Below are positions 44,413 to 53,688 of a DNA stretch of 64,000 bases, one piece after another. This DNA is from Actinomycetes bacterium (GTDB taxonomy: Bacteria > Actinomycetota > Acidimicrobiia > Acidimicrobiales > Aldehydirespiratoraceae). Every line of letters begins with the position of its first letter. Positions within the stretch are counted from its first letter, which is position 1. The notes below the pieces were generated by a model, which saw only the letters and a list, made by a program, of their open reading frames with translations, was not told the origin of the DNA and searched no databases. The position numbers were made by a program, and so were the translations under genes. The DNA is taken from NCBI GenBank assembly GCA_024276495.1, contig JAJRXC010000023.1:67484-131483 (forward strand). The letters are read 5' to 3'.

Positions 44413-46110
44413 TCAGCCCAGCATTCCCTCGATCAGGACATGACCACGGCCATCACAGGTCGGGCAGATGTCGGAGACCGACTCGAGCAGTCCCTCGCCG
44501 ATTCGTTTGCGCGTCATCTCGACGAGACCGAGCTCGGAGATGTCGAAGACCTGGGTGCGAGTCTTGTCACGAGCCAGCGCGTCGCGGAACGTCTTGACCA
44601 CGGCGGCACGGTTCTTGGCAACCTCCATGTCGACGAAGTCGATCACGATGATGCCGCCGATGTCGCGGAGCCGGAGCTGATGGGCGACCTCCTCGGCTGC
44701 CTCGAGATTGTTGCGGAACACCGTCTCTTCGAGCGACGAGCGACCGACGTTCTTGCCGGTGTTGACGTCGATGACCGTCAGCGCCTCCGTGCCCTCGATG
44801 ATCAGGGAGCCGCCGGACGGCAACCAGACCTTCCGATCGAGAGCCTTGCGAAGCTGCTCGTCGATGTGTTGGCGCTCGAACAGTGGCAGGCCCTCCGCCT
44901 CGGCGTCGTAGTACTCGACCCGGTCGGCCAGGGCCGGTGTGATGCTGGCGACGTAGCTCTTGATCTCCTCGTAGAGCTCACGGTCGTCGATGATGATGCC
45001 CCGGAAGTCCTTCGTGAACTCCTCGCGGATGATCCGCACCGCCGCCTCGGGCTCGCGATAGAGCAGCGCCGGCGCCTTCGTCTTCTTGGCCAGCGCTTCG
45101 ATGTCGTCCCACTGGGCGACGAGGCGTCGGACGTCTCGTTCGATCTCCTCCGAGGTGACGTTCTCGGCCGCCGTGCGCACGATCACGCCATGGTGCTTCG
45201 GCTTCGCCCTGTCGAGGATGTTCCGCAACCGTTTGCGCTCCCCGTCGGGAAGACGCTTCGAGATGCCATAGGTGCTGCTGTTGGGGACCAGCACGACGAA
45301 GCGTCCCGGCAGCGAGACCTCCTGGGTGAGTCGCGCGCCCTTGTGGGCGATCGGGTTCTTGGTGACCTGACACAGGATCGCCTGCTTGGCCTTGAGGATC
45401 TCCTCGATGCGCGGGTGCTCCTTGCGCCCCTTTTCGACATCGGCCGGGTCGTATTGCACGTCGCCCCGGTACAGCACCGCGTTCTTCGGGGTCGCGATGT
45501 CGACGAACGCGGCTTCCATCCCCGGCAGGACGTTCTGGACACGGCCGAGATAGATGTTGCCGTGGATCTGGCTGATGTCGTCGGCCGGACGCGACACCTG
45601 GTGTTCCACGAGCTTGCGACCTTCGAGGGTGGCGATCTGCGTGGCGAGCTCGCCGACCGACACACACATCAGGTAGCGGCCGACGGCCTGACCGTTGCGG
45701 GTCCGCCCCTGACGCTGCTTGAGCGAACGCTCGTCGAGCTCGATGACGTCGTCATCGACGATGGCTTCGATCGGCGTGGGCTTCTTGTTGCCCCGGCCTC
45801 CTCCACCCGAGTTGCCGCCCTGTTTGTGCCCCGCGGACTGGCGTTGTCGTTGGCCCTGGGACTGGTTCTGCTTTTGTCCCTGCCCGCCGCCTTGACCACC
45901 GCGGCCGCGCCCACGGCCACCGCGGCGGCGCCGCCGCTTCCTCGGAGTGGCGTCGCCGGATCCGTCCGCCGCGGCACTGCCGGGTCGACTGTCGCCGACC
46001 TTCGGGGCCGGTCGGCTGTCGCCGATTCGCGGCTTCTCAGGCCCGTCGGCTCCGCCTCGTGGCGTGGGGCGCCCCGTGTCGGGGTTGTTGTCGGCCTGTG
46101 ATTCGGCCAT
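44413..46110 (-). CDS. rng: Ribonuclease E/G family endoribonuclease
   Basis: 565 residues. The first 110 are low-complexity, Arg/Gly/Gln-rich (GGRGRGRGGQGGGQGQKQ), probably an RNA-binding or scaffold tail placed N-terminally as in other actinobacteria. The catalytic part has the S1 domain (HGNIYLGRVQNVLPGMEAAF), the RNase H-like and DNase I-like regions with LTVIDVNTG and GGIIVIDFVDM carrying the metal-binding Asp residues, and the zinc-link CPTC. It processes rRNA and mRNA. It follows the DUF2344 gene by 39 bases. Confidence 0.95.
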   Translation of the reverse strand: MAESQADNNPDTGRPTPRGGADGPEKPRIGDSRPAPKVGDSRPGSAAADGSGDATPRKRRRRRGGRGRGRGGQGGGQGQKQNQSQGQRQRQSAGHKQGGNSGGGGRGNKKPTPIEAIVDDDVIELDERSLKQRQGRTRNGQAVGRYLMCVSVGELATQIATLEGRKLVEHQVSRPADDISQIHGNIYLGRVQNVLPGMEAAFVDIATPKNAVLYRGDVQYDPADVEKGRKEHPRIEEILKAKQAILCQVTKNPIAHKGARLTQEVSLPGRFVVLVPNSSTYGISKRLPDGERKRLRNILDRAKPKHHGVIVRTAAENVTSEEIERDVRRLVAQWDDIEALAKKTKAPALLYREPEAAVRIIREEFTKDFRGIIIDDRELYEEIKSYVASITPALADRVEYYDAEAEGLPLFERQHIDEQLRKALDRKVWLPSGGSLIIEGTEALTVIDVNTGKNVGRSSLEETVFRNNLEAAEEVAHQLRLRDIGGIIVIDFVDMEVAKNRAAVVKTFRDALARDKTRTQVFDISELGLVEMTRKRIGEGLLESVSDICPTCDGRGHVLIEGMLG

Positions 46111-46149
46111 CGATTCGTTCCTTCGTTCGGGACACCGGACGCGGGGCGA

Positions 46150-46896
46150 TCATGTCGCCACCACCGGTGTCAGCGGCACAGCAGCGCGCAGCGGATCGCC
46201 GCGTCGGCCGTGCTCGTCGTTCATGATCCATTGATGAAGCCGCTGCACTCGCCGCTCCTCGAGCGGAGGGTCGAGGGCGGCCAGAAGTTCCGACACCCGG
46301 ACCGCGCGTGGCTGGGTGCCGAGTTCGGCGATCAGCCGGACCGTTCCGGAATCGGTTCGGTGCTCGACTTCGATCGGCCCGATGACATCGATCCCGAGGA
46401 CGAGCGGCCGCAGGTCGTCGGTGACCTGCTTTCCCTTTCGTTCCCGGGTGACGATGAGAGTGTCGGCGGCGAGTGCGTGGGCCACTGCCCTCGTCACCGT
46501 GTCGGCATCGGTATCGGCGACATCGATCTGCCAGGTGCAACTGGTCACCGCCTGCTGGAGCGACGGTGTGGTGCGGTCGATCATCCGGAGCTCCCGAACG
46601 GTCATTCCGACCGGAAGGTGGGCCGTGAGCTCATCGGCGAGCTCCTCGATGTCGACGGTGAGACGGCTCGGATCGAGCTCGACGTCGAGATACTCCGCGT
46701 TCGACTCGTGGCCGGTGGAGAGGGCGAGGCCGAATGAGAGCCTCGGTCGCGGGGAGAATCCCTCACTGTACGCAACCGGCAGTCGGGCCCGTCGCAGGGT
46801 GCGTTCCCAGATCCGAGCCACATCGCGATGCGACGTGAACCGGATCTTGCCGTGTTTGTCGAAGCAGATGCGGAGCCGCACGGAGTCGTTTCTCAT
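46150..46896 (-). CDS. DUF2344 protein (TIGR03936 family)
   Basis: 248 residues from the ATG at 46896. It opens with RLRICFDKHGKIRFTSHRDV and ARLPVAYSEGFSPRPRLSFG, the hallmarks of this family, which is found next to or fused to the radical SAM partner upstream. Function unknown; the pair has been linked by context to RNA or ribosome metabolism because it accompanies rng-rplU-rpmA. It starts 10 bases after the radical SAM gene's stop. Confidence 0.9.
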   Translation of the reverse strand: MRNDSVRLRICFDKHGKIRFTSHRDVARIWERTLRRARLPVAYSEGFSPRPRLSFGLALSTGHESNAEYLDVELDPSRLTVDIEELADELTAHLPVGMTVRELRMIDRTTPSLQQAVTSCTWQIDVADTDADTVTRAVAHALAADTLIVTRERKGKQVTDDLRPLVLGIDVIGPIEVEHRTDSGTVRLIAELGTQPRAVRVSELLAALDPPLEERRVQRLHQWIMNDEHGRRGDPLRAAVPLTPVVAT

Positions 46897-46906
46897 GGTG
46901 TGGTCC

Positions 46907-48892
46907 TCATGAGACACCGACTTCGGTGCGCGGCACCAGTTCCACGGGAACCCCACGAGTCGAGCCGAGGTCGACGCCGGTGCCCTGACTTCCCCCCGCG
47001 GGCGGCGTCGCCGACGCCACCCGATGTTCGATGCCGTAGCCGGTGCAGGCGCCGCAGTCGTAGCAGGGTGTCCAGCGACAGTCCTCCAGACCGAGCTCGT
47101 CGAGTGCGTCTCGCCAGTCCTGCCACAGGAAGTCCTTGTGGAGACCGGCCGACAGGTGATCCCACGGGAGCACCTCGTCCTCGGTGCGGTGACGGTGGAC
47201 GTACCAGTCGACGTCGCAGTCGTTGGCGGCCATGGCTTCGAGCCAGAGGTCGTAGTCGAAGTGCTCGGACCACTCCTGGAAAACACCGCCGTTCCGCCAC
47301 ACATACTCGATGACCGGACCGAGGCGGCGATCGCCCCGACTGGTGATCCCCTCGATCAAAGTCGCCTTCGGGTCGTGCCACTTCAGCTGCACACCCTTCG
47401 CTCGCCGTGTGTCATCGCGAAGCAACCCGATCTTGCGTTGAAGCTCGGCGACCGTGTTCTGCCCGAACCACTGAAACGGCGTGAACGGCTTCGGCACGAA
47501 TCCGCCGACGGAGACGGTCACCGACGCGGAGCTCTTGTGGGTCTTCCCGAGCGCCACACAGTTTCGGGCCATCTCGGCGATCCCGAGCGTGTCCTCGTCG
47601 GTCTCGGTGGGGAGCCCGGTGAGGAAGTAGAGCTTCATCCGTCGCCAGCCCTGGGAGAAGGCGCTCTCGACCGCGCCGTAGAGGTCCTCCTCCCGAATCA
47701 GCTTGTTGATGACCTGACGCATCCGCCACGTGCCGGCCTCCGGGGCGAACGTGAGGCCGGTGCGGCGGGCCCGTTGCAGCTGGGCCGCGATGCCGACGGT
47801 GAAGGCGTCGACACGAAGACTCGGCAGCGCGACCGACACCTGATCGCATCCGGCGTCGGTGACCGTGTCGGTGACGACCTTCTCGATTCCGCTGAAGTCG
47901 GCGGTGGACAGCGATGTCAGCGCGACCTCGTCGTAGCCGGTCCGTTGCAGCCCCTCGCTGATCATCGTGCGGACCTGCTCGGCGGGCCGTTCGCGCACCG
48001 GCCGGGTGATCATGCCCGCCTGGCAGAAGCGGCATCCCCGGGTGCAACCGCGGAACACTTCCACCGAGAGACGATCGTGGACCACCTCGGTCATCGGTAC
48101 GAGCTGCGTCTTCGGGTACGGCCAGTCGGCGAGATCCGCGATCGTCCGCTTCTCGATCGTCGTCGGGACATCGGCGTGGCGGGGGGCGATCTCGACGAGG
48201 GCACCGTCTTCGTAGCGCACCTCGTACATCGATGGCACATAGACGCCGACGATCTTCGCGAGCTCCCGCAGCAACCCTTCACGGGTTCCGCTGTTCTTGC
48301 CCGCCTTCTTCCACTCCCGGACCAGGGCGGTGATCTCACCGACCACTTCCTCCCCATCTCCGAGCACGACGAAATCGACGAAATCGGCGATGGGTTCGGG
48401 GTTGTAGGTGCAGTGTCCACCAACGCCGACGAGGAGGTCGTCGTCAGCTCGGTCGGCCGAGCGGATCGGCACCCCGGCCAGATCGAGGCAGTTGAGGACG
48501 TTCGTGTAGGTCAGCTCGGCGCTGAGGTTGAACGCGATGATGTCGAACTGATCTGCGCCGCGGTGCGAGTCGACGGAGAACAATGGGATCCGTTCCCGGC
48601 GCAGCAACGGTTCGAGGTCGGTCCACGGCGAGTAGGCCCGCTCGGCCGCCCCGTCGGGCCTCTCGTTGATGATCTCGTAGAGGATCTGGAGTCCCTGGTT
48701 GGGAAGCCCGATCTCGTAGGTGTCGGGGTAGGTGAGCAACCAGCTCACGATGCCGTCGCCGTGCGCGGGAACCCGGGCCCCGTCCTCGCAGCCGATGTAG
48801 CGGGCCGGCTTTTGCACCCGCGGGAGGAGCGGTTCGAGGCGTGGCCACAACGAGACGTCGACAGGAGTCGATGCCGTCGTCGGGGAAGTCAT
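46907..48892 (-). CDS. B12-binding-type radical SAM protein (TIGR03960 family)
   Basis: 661 residues. An N-terminal region with Rossmann-like layout (VSWLLTYPDTYEIGLPNQGL, VGVGGHCTYNPEP) is followed by the radical SAM core with CTRGCRFC, the GLTFAPEAGTWRMRQVINK segment and a C-terminal CxxCGAC (CYDCGACTGYG), which may bind a second cluster. The reaction is unknown. It always travels with DUF2344, and here the two sit between rodA and rng as in other actinobacteria. Confidence 0.92.
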   Translation of the reverse strand: MTSPTTASTPVDVSLWPRLEPLLPRVQKPARYIGCEDGARVPAHGDGIVSWLLTYPDTYEIGLPNQGLQILYEIINERPDGAAERAYSPWTDLEPLLRRERIPLFSVDSHRGADQFDIIAFNLSAELTYTNVLNCLDLAGVPIRSADRADDDLLVGVGGHCTYNPEPIADFVDFVVLGDGEEVVGEITALVREWKKAGKNSGTREGLLRELAKIVGVYVPSMYEVRYEDGALVEIAPRHADVPTTIEKRTIADLADWPYPKTQLVPMTEVVHDRLSVEVFRGCTRGCRFCQAGMITRPVRERPAEQVRTMISEGLQRTGYDEVALTSLSTADFSGIEKVVTDTVTDAGCDQVSVALPSLRVDAFTVGIAAQLQRARRTGLTFAPEAGTWRMRQVINKLIREEDLYGAVESAFSQGWRRMKLYFLTGLPTETDEDTLGIAEMARNCVALGKTHKSSASVTVSVGGFVPKPFTPFQWFGQNTVAELQRKIGLLRDDTRRAKGVQLKWHDPKATLIEGITSRGDRRLGPVIEYVWRNGGVFQEWSEHFDYDLWLEAMAANDCDVDWYVHRHRTEDEVLPWDHLSAGLHKDFLWQDWRDALDELGLEDCRWTPCYDCGACTGYGIEHRVASATPPAGGSQGTGVDLGSTRGVPVELVPRTEVGVS

Positions 48893-48912
48893 TCGGTGAG
48901 GCTACCGCTCCC

Positions 48913-50097
48913 TCACGATCGTTCGGTGTAATCGAACCGCCGGCGGTGCACACCGAGGACCAGACCGAGGGCCACCAACGAGGTGATCATCGACGAGCCA
49001 CCGTAGGAGACCATCGGCAAAGGGATGCCCGTGACCGGCATCATCCCCATCGCCATTCCGGCGCTCTGGAAGATCTGGAACAAGAACATGGCCATGACGC
49101 CCACGGTCAGCAGCCGATCGAAACGGTCGGTCGCCCGCACCGCGATCCTCCACATCCGGAACAGCAACAACGCGTAGACACCGAGTAGCAGGCCGGCGCC
49201 CCGGAAGCCGAGCTCCTCCCCCGCAACCGAGAAGATCCAGTCGGTCTCCTGGAAGGGAACGAGCCCGCTGGCCGTCTGGGTGCCTTCGAACAACCCCTGA
49301 CCGGTCAGGCCGCCGTTGCCGATCGCGATCTGCGACTGCTCGGCGTTGTAGGCGACCTCGCGAACGGCCTCGGGCAACTCGGCCACCGCCGCGTCGTCAA
49401 GCAGGAAAACGGTCAGGCGGTTCTGCTGGTAGTCGGCGAGGACATCGGAGCGGAACACCCCGATCACCGCCGTCAACCCGATGATCGCGAGCAGGACGAT
49501 GACCCGGGCCCGCACCTCGCTCATCATGATCATCGCCGCGACGATCACCATGTAGACGAGCACCGTTCCCATGTCGGGCTGCGCCAAGATGAGCAGGATC
49601 GGCGCGCCGGCCAGCGCGAGAGTGACCACGAGCCGGCCGATCGTCACCTGCGCCGTCGCAAGCACCGCCGCCAACGAGACGACGAGCACCAACTTTCCCG
49701 GTTCGGAGGGTTGGAAGGTGAAACCGGCCACGGAGTACCACGCCTGCGAGCCGTTCACGTCGACACCGATGAGCAACACGCCGGCCAGCAGGCCGATCAA
49801 CCCCAGGTAGCCGACGGGGGTGAGGGCGCGGATCCGACGGACATCGATGAGCGCCGCCACGAAGGCGATGGACACCCCGACGAACGCGAAGAAGGTCTGG
49901 CGCTCGAACAGGGTCGTGTCCGCGGGCTGCACCTCGGTCGCCGGTCCCCTCGTCGCGGAGTAGACCAACAAGACACCGAGCATCGTGATGAACACCGCGG
50001 CCGCGATGAGAACCGGGTCGACGACGAACCACCATCGCTCGTCGTCGTCCTGACGGACTCTCGGTCGGCCGTTCCCGAACGGATCAGCGGTCGTCAT
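48913..50097 (-). CDS. rodA: Peptidoglycan glycosyltransferase RodA
   Basis: 394 residues, SEDS family, about ten spans. Signatures include FQPSEPGKLVLV, AQPDMGTVLVYMVI, EELGFRG and the C-terminal GIPLPMVSYGGSSMI. RodA polymerises glycan strands for side-wall growth together with PBP2. The start at 50097 overlaps the PBP2 stop by ATGA. A longer frame continues upstream into PBP2 but is a shadow. It ends the mreB-mreC-mreD-mrdA-rodA operon. Confidence 0.95.
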   Translation of the reverse strand: MTTADPFGNGRPRVRQDDDERWWFVVDPVLIAAAVFITMLGVLLVYSATRGPATEVQPADTTLFERQTFFAFVGVSIAFVAALIDVRRIRALTPVGYLGLIGLLAGVLLIGVDVNGSQAWYSVAGFTFQPSEPGKLVLVVSLAAVLATAQVTIGRLVVTLALAGAPILLILAQPDMGTVLVYMVIVAAMIMMSEVRARVIVLLAIIGLTAVIGVFRSDVLADYQQNRLTVFLLDDAAVAELPEAVREVAYNAEQSQIAIGNGGLTGQGLFEGTQTASGLVPFQETDWIFSVAGEELGFRGAGLLLGVYALLLFRMWRIAVRATDRFDRLLTVGVMAMFLFQIFQSAGMAMGMMPVTGIPLPMVSYGGSSMITSLVALGLVLGVHRRRFDYTERS

Positions 50098-52208
50098 GTC
50101 GCCGGCTCCTCGGAGGGAACATCCTCGGTCGCCTGGGCGGCAGCGAGTTGGGCGAGCAGCCGGGCCTGGTCGCGATCGATCTCGTCGAAGGTGCGGGCCC
50201 GCGGGAGGGAATCCGTCGCCAGCGGCTCGAGGATGGCCCGGGTGATCGGGGCGGCCGCCGAACTTCCGAAGCCGGACTCCTCGAGAACGACCGCGATGGC
50301 GATCTCGGGTTCGCCCCGGTTGGTCGGCCCGTAGGCCGCGAAGAGGCTCGTGTCGGCCTTTCCGGTCACCTGGGCGGTTCCGGTCTTTCCCGCCACCGTC
50401 CATTGATTCTGGGGGAAGCCGTCGAACGCGGTGGCCGCGGTGCCGTTCGGGTCGCCGAATCGGGGAACCCCCTCGAGCCCTCTCTCGATCTGGACCAGCG
50501 CCGTCGGGTCGAGGTCGAGATCGCGCAGCAAACGGGGCCCGAACTCTCGCACTTCGCCGTCGGCGCTCACGATCCGCCGGGCGACGTTGATCTGGTAGAG
50601 CGAGCCGCCGTTGCCGATCGTGGCGTAGAGGTTGGCCAACTGTGTCGGGGTGAGAAGCAGGTCGCCCTGGCCGATCGCGAGTTGCACGGTGTCGCCGGCG
50701 AACCACTGGGATCCGTCGCGAAGGAAGACGCCGGCCGCGGCCTGCTCGTCGAAGTAGTCGCGATCGGGCACGACCCCGGCCCGCTCGTAGGGCAGCTGAA
50801 TGCCGGTGGAGGATCCCAACCCCATCTCTCGGGCCATCGCCTGGATGGCCTCGTCGCCCTCCGGGCCGCGGTCGGGCAGTTGCCAGAATCCCTCGCCGCC
50901 GAGCTTGTAGAAGAAGACGTCGCTCGACGCGGTCAGCGCCCCGGAGAGTCCGTAGGTTCGATCGCCACGAAATGGGCTGCTGAAGTTGCAGGTGTCGGCG
51001 GCCTCGAAGTCCTCGCGGCACTTGGAGTAGCGATAGGTCCCGGTGTCTCGGATCGTTGCGTCTCTGGCCTCCTCGATGGGGCTGTCCGGCCCGAGCAGGC
51101 CCTTCTCGACCGCCGCGAACGCGGTGACCACCTTGAACGTCGAGCCCGGGGCGTAGGTGCCTTGGATCGCCCGGTTGAGGATCGGTGAGAAGTTGTCGGG
51201 AGACGTCAGCTGCTCGAACTGGGCGATCGAGATGCCGTTGACGAAATCCGACGGGTCATAGGTGGGAAAGCTCGCCATCGCCAGGAGGCCACCGTCGCGG
51301 GGATCGATCGCGACGACGGACCCGGCCGCCCCGGTGAACTCCGGTTCCCCGGGGATCGGCGGACGTTCCCGAACTCGGGCGAGACCGGCGGCCAGCTCCC
51401 GTTCGGCCAGCGCCTGGAGATCGATGTCGATCGTCAGGTACAGGTCGTCGCCGGCGACCGGGGGACGCCCGACTCCGCGTTCGCCGATCACCTCTCCCCG
51501 ATTGTCGACCTCGAGGTAGCGCACGCCGGGGACGCCACGCAGCACGTCCTCGAAGACCAACTCCACGCCGGTCTTCCCGATCTCATCGCTGAGCTGGTAC
51601 GGCTTCGCCCCCTCCGCCGAGGCGTCGATACGTGCGTTGGCAACACGAAGCTCCTCGAGCGACACCGGTCCGACGTAGCCGAGCAAGTGCGCAGCGAGCG
51701 TGCCGAAGGGATAGCTCCGCACGGTGCGCGACACCACCTCGACCCCGGGGAATCGATCGGGTCGTTCGCCGAGGAAGACCAGCAGGCTCGGGTCGACGTC
51801 GACGGCGACCGGCACCTTGTCGAATGGGCCGTACTGGGCGCTGGAGACCTCCCGGTCGATCGCCTCGAGCTTGGTGAGCCGACCGGATCGGCTGATCGCC
51901 ACCGCCAGGTCGTGGAACATCGCCTCTCGTTCGTCGGCGTCGAGATCCTCGAGCGCGGCCTTGTCGACCGTGACGACATCGACGACCTTGTTGTCGACCA
52001 GCACCCTCCCGTTGCGATCGAGTATCCGCCCCCGGGGCGCCTCTTCGAAGACCTCGCGCAACACGTTGGTCTCGGCCTGGTCCTGGAACGTCTCGGCTTC
52101 GATGCCCTGCAGGTACCAGAGGCGAGTGAACAGCGCGCCGAACAGGATCAACGCGACGAACGCGAAGATCCGGAGGCGGAGTCGGCCGGCGTCGTCATCC
52201 ACGCTCAT
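50094..52208 (-). CDS. mrdA: Penicillin-binding protein 2 (elongation transpeptidase)
   Basis: 704 residues. A membrane anchor at about 12-34, a pedestal/dimerisation domain (APRGRILDRNGRVLVDNKVV), and the transpeptidase domain with active-site SxxK in PGSTFKVV, SSD in TASSDVFFYKLGG and KTGTAQV. It cross-links wall peptides in elongation with RodA. It begins 15 bases after mreD. The tail (about 670-704) is acidic and Ala-rich. Confidence 0.96.
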   Translation of the reverse strand: MSVDDDAGRLRLRIFAFVALILFGALFTRLWYLQGIEAETFQDQAETNVLREVFEEAPRGRILDRNGRVLVDNKVVDVVTVDKAALEDLDADEREAMFHDLAVAISRSGRLTKLEAIDREVSSAQYGPFDKVPVAVDVDPSLLVFLGERPDRFPGVEVVSRTVRSYPFGTLAAHLLGYVGPVSLEELRVANARIDASAEGAKPYQLSDEIGKTGVELVFEDVLRGVPGVRYLEVDNRGEVIGERGVGRPPVAGDDLYLTIDIDLQALAERELAAGLARVRERPPIPGEPEFTGAAGSVVAIDPRDGGLLAMASFPTYDPSDFVNGISIAQFEQLTSPDNFSPILNRAIQGTYAPGSTFKVVTAFAAVEKGLLGPDSPIEEARDATIRDTGTYRYSKCREDFEAADTCNFSSPFRGDRTYGLSGALTASSDVFFYKLGGEGFWQLPDRGPEGDEAIQAMAREMGLGSSTGIQLPYERAGVVPDRDYFDEQAAAGVFLRDGSQWFAGDTVQLAIGQGDLLLTPTQLANLYATIGNGGSLYQINVARRIVSADGEVREFGPRLLRDLDLDPTALVQIERGLEGVPRFGDPNGTAATAFDGFPQNQWTVAGKTGTAQVTGKADTSLFAAYGPTNRGEPEIAIAVVLEESGFGSSAAAPITRAILEPLATDSLPRARTFDEIDRDQARLLAQLAAAQATEDVPSEEPAT

Positions 52209-52223
52209 GAGATCAGCACACCG

Positions 52224-52736
52224 TCACGGTCGAGTGGGCGCGGGGAGCCGCGTCGAGGCCGGAACGTGCAGGGCCCACCGCAACGGGCGGATCATCAGCG
52301 GCGCGAGGATCCCGTTGAGCAGCCCCGCGATCGCCGCGATTCGCAGCAGCTCCAAGTCGACCATGCCCCGCTGTCCGACCAGCTCGCCCAACAGGGCGTA
52401 GGCGATGACGGCGGCGGCCGTGCCGAACACGGCGAGACCGGAGATCTGGAGCCGCGAGTCGTGGAAGAGCCCGGCCCCGATCGATCCGACCGCGAACGCG
52501 ACCGTGGCGAACGCCATCGCGGCGAGACCCAACGGGGTCGGCAACCAGACATCCCACAGCAGGCCGGCGACGAAGGCCACGGTGGCCCCCCGCTCGGGGC
52601 CCGCGAGGAACCCGGCCAACACGGCGACGAGGGCCAGAAGCTCGGGGGCCACCCCGAACGCCCGCACGTCGACGAAGACCGTCAGCTGGACCACGATCGT
52701 CGCGAGGAGGATGCCCCCGACCCGCAGGACGCTCAT
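52224..52736 (-). CDS. mreD: Rod-shape protein MreD
   Basis: 170 residues, about five spans (LRVGGILLATIVVQLTVFVD, AELLALVAVLAGFLAG-like, GLAAMAFATVAFAVGSIGAG). MreD is a small integral partner of MreC in the elongasome. Sequence conservation in this family is weak; position between mreC and mrdA and topology give the call. It overlaps mreC by ATGA. Confidence 0.88.
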   Translation of the reverse strand: MSVLRVGGILLATIVVQLTVFVDVRAFGVAPELLALVAVLAGFLAGPERGATVAFVAGLLWDVWLPTPLGLAAMAFATVAFAVGSIGAGLFHDSRLQISGLAVFGTAAAVIAYALLGELVGQRGMVDLELLRIAAIAGLLNGILAPLMIRPLRWALHVPASTRLPAPTRP

Positions 52737-53671
52737 TCGTCGGACTCCGTCGCCGGATCGAGCAGGTCGGGGTCCAATCCGAGTCCGACCGTCGGAGCCG
52801 GCACCACATCGTCGAGTGGGAACGACTCCGGTGTCTCGGTCAACAGCACGGTGACGAACTGCAAGTCGCTGATCCGATTCGCCAACTCGACGGTCACCTC
52901 CATCAAGACGTCGTCGACCCGTTCGACCGCGGCGATCCGGCCGATCGGGATGTCGGCCGGATAGCGACTCTCCGCCGATGTGACGACCGCCGAGCCCAGT
53001 TCCGGAAGCAACGACGGGTCATCGGTGTCGGGCCAGTTGATGCCGCGGTCGATGACGAACGTTCCCCCATCGCCGGGCGCCGCGTGTCCGAGGCCGACCG
53101 CGTCGGTCGAGACGAGACGGGTACCGATGAACAACGACGCGTCGCTCAGCAGCCTGACCCGGGCGGTCGCGTTGGTGACCTCGTCGACCCGCCCGACCAT
53201 GCCCGCGGCGGTGACGACGGCCATCCCCGGCTCGAGGCCCTGGCGACTCCCCTTGTCGATCGTGATCAGATGGTCGTCGAAGTTGCCGACCGCGCCGCGC
53301 ACGACGGTCGCCGTGACCGTCTCGATGTCCCCCACGTACGGGAGCTCGGTCGCCTCGAGAAGCCGACGGAGCGTCTCGGTGTCGGCTTCTCCTCGGATCG
53401 CGGCGCCTCTCAGCTCCTCGAGCTCGGCGCGGAGCGCGGCGTTCTCGGCCTCGAGGTCGCCGTAGTTGAACACGGAGTTCCAGGCGTCCCCGACCGGAGA
53501 GACCGCGGTCGACGCGAGCGACGTGATCGGTTGCACGGAGTCCCGCAGGATGCGTTGGGCAGCCTCGATCGGACCGAATCCGTTGAGATCGACGGTCAGG
53601 AGCGTGATCGCGGTGAGCGCGAGAAGGATCAGTCGGTGCCGGGACCGCCCAGTCCGCTGGGCCAGCGCCAT
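52733..53671 (-). CDS. mreC: Rod-shape protein MreC
   Basis: 312 residues. One membrane span at about 13-32, a coiled-coil (DLEAENAALRAELEELRGAA) and two beta-barrel-like domains (DDHLITIDKGSRQGLEPGMA, GMVGRVDEVTNATARVRLL). MreC links MreB filaments to outer wall enzymes. It lies 17 bases after mreB and overlaps mreD. Confidence 0.95.
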   Translation of the reverse strand: MALAQRTGRSRHRLILLALTAITLLTVDLNGFGPIEAAQRILRDSVQPITSLASTAVSPVGDAWNSVFNYGDLEAENAALRAELEELRGAAIRGEADTETLRRLLEATELPYVGDIETVTATVVRGAVGNFDDHLITIDKGSRQGLEPGMAVVTAAGMVGRVDEVTNATARVRLLSDASLFIGTRLVSTDAVGLGHAAPGDGGTFVIDRGINWPDTDDPSLLPELGSAVVTSAESRYPADIPIGRIAAVERVDDVLMEVTVELANRISDLQFVTVLLTETPESFPLDDVVPAPTVGLGLDPDLLDPATESDE

Positions 53672-53688
53672 GATCTACGAACGCGGGA

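Noticed and set aside
43222-46101. A 959-residue plus-strand frame
   Set aside because: It is antisense to rpmA, rplU and rng and starts inside dgt in another frame; a GC-rich shadow.
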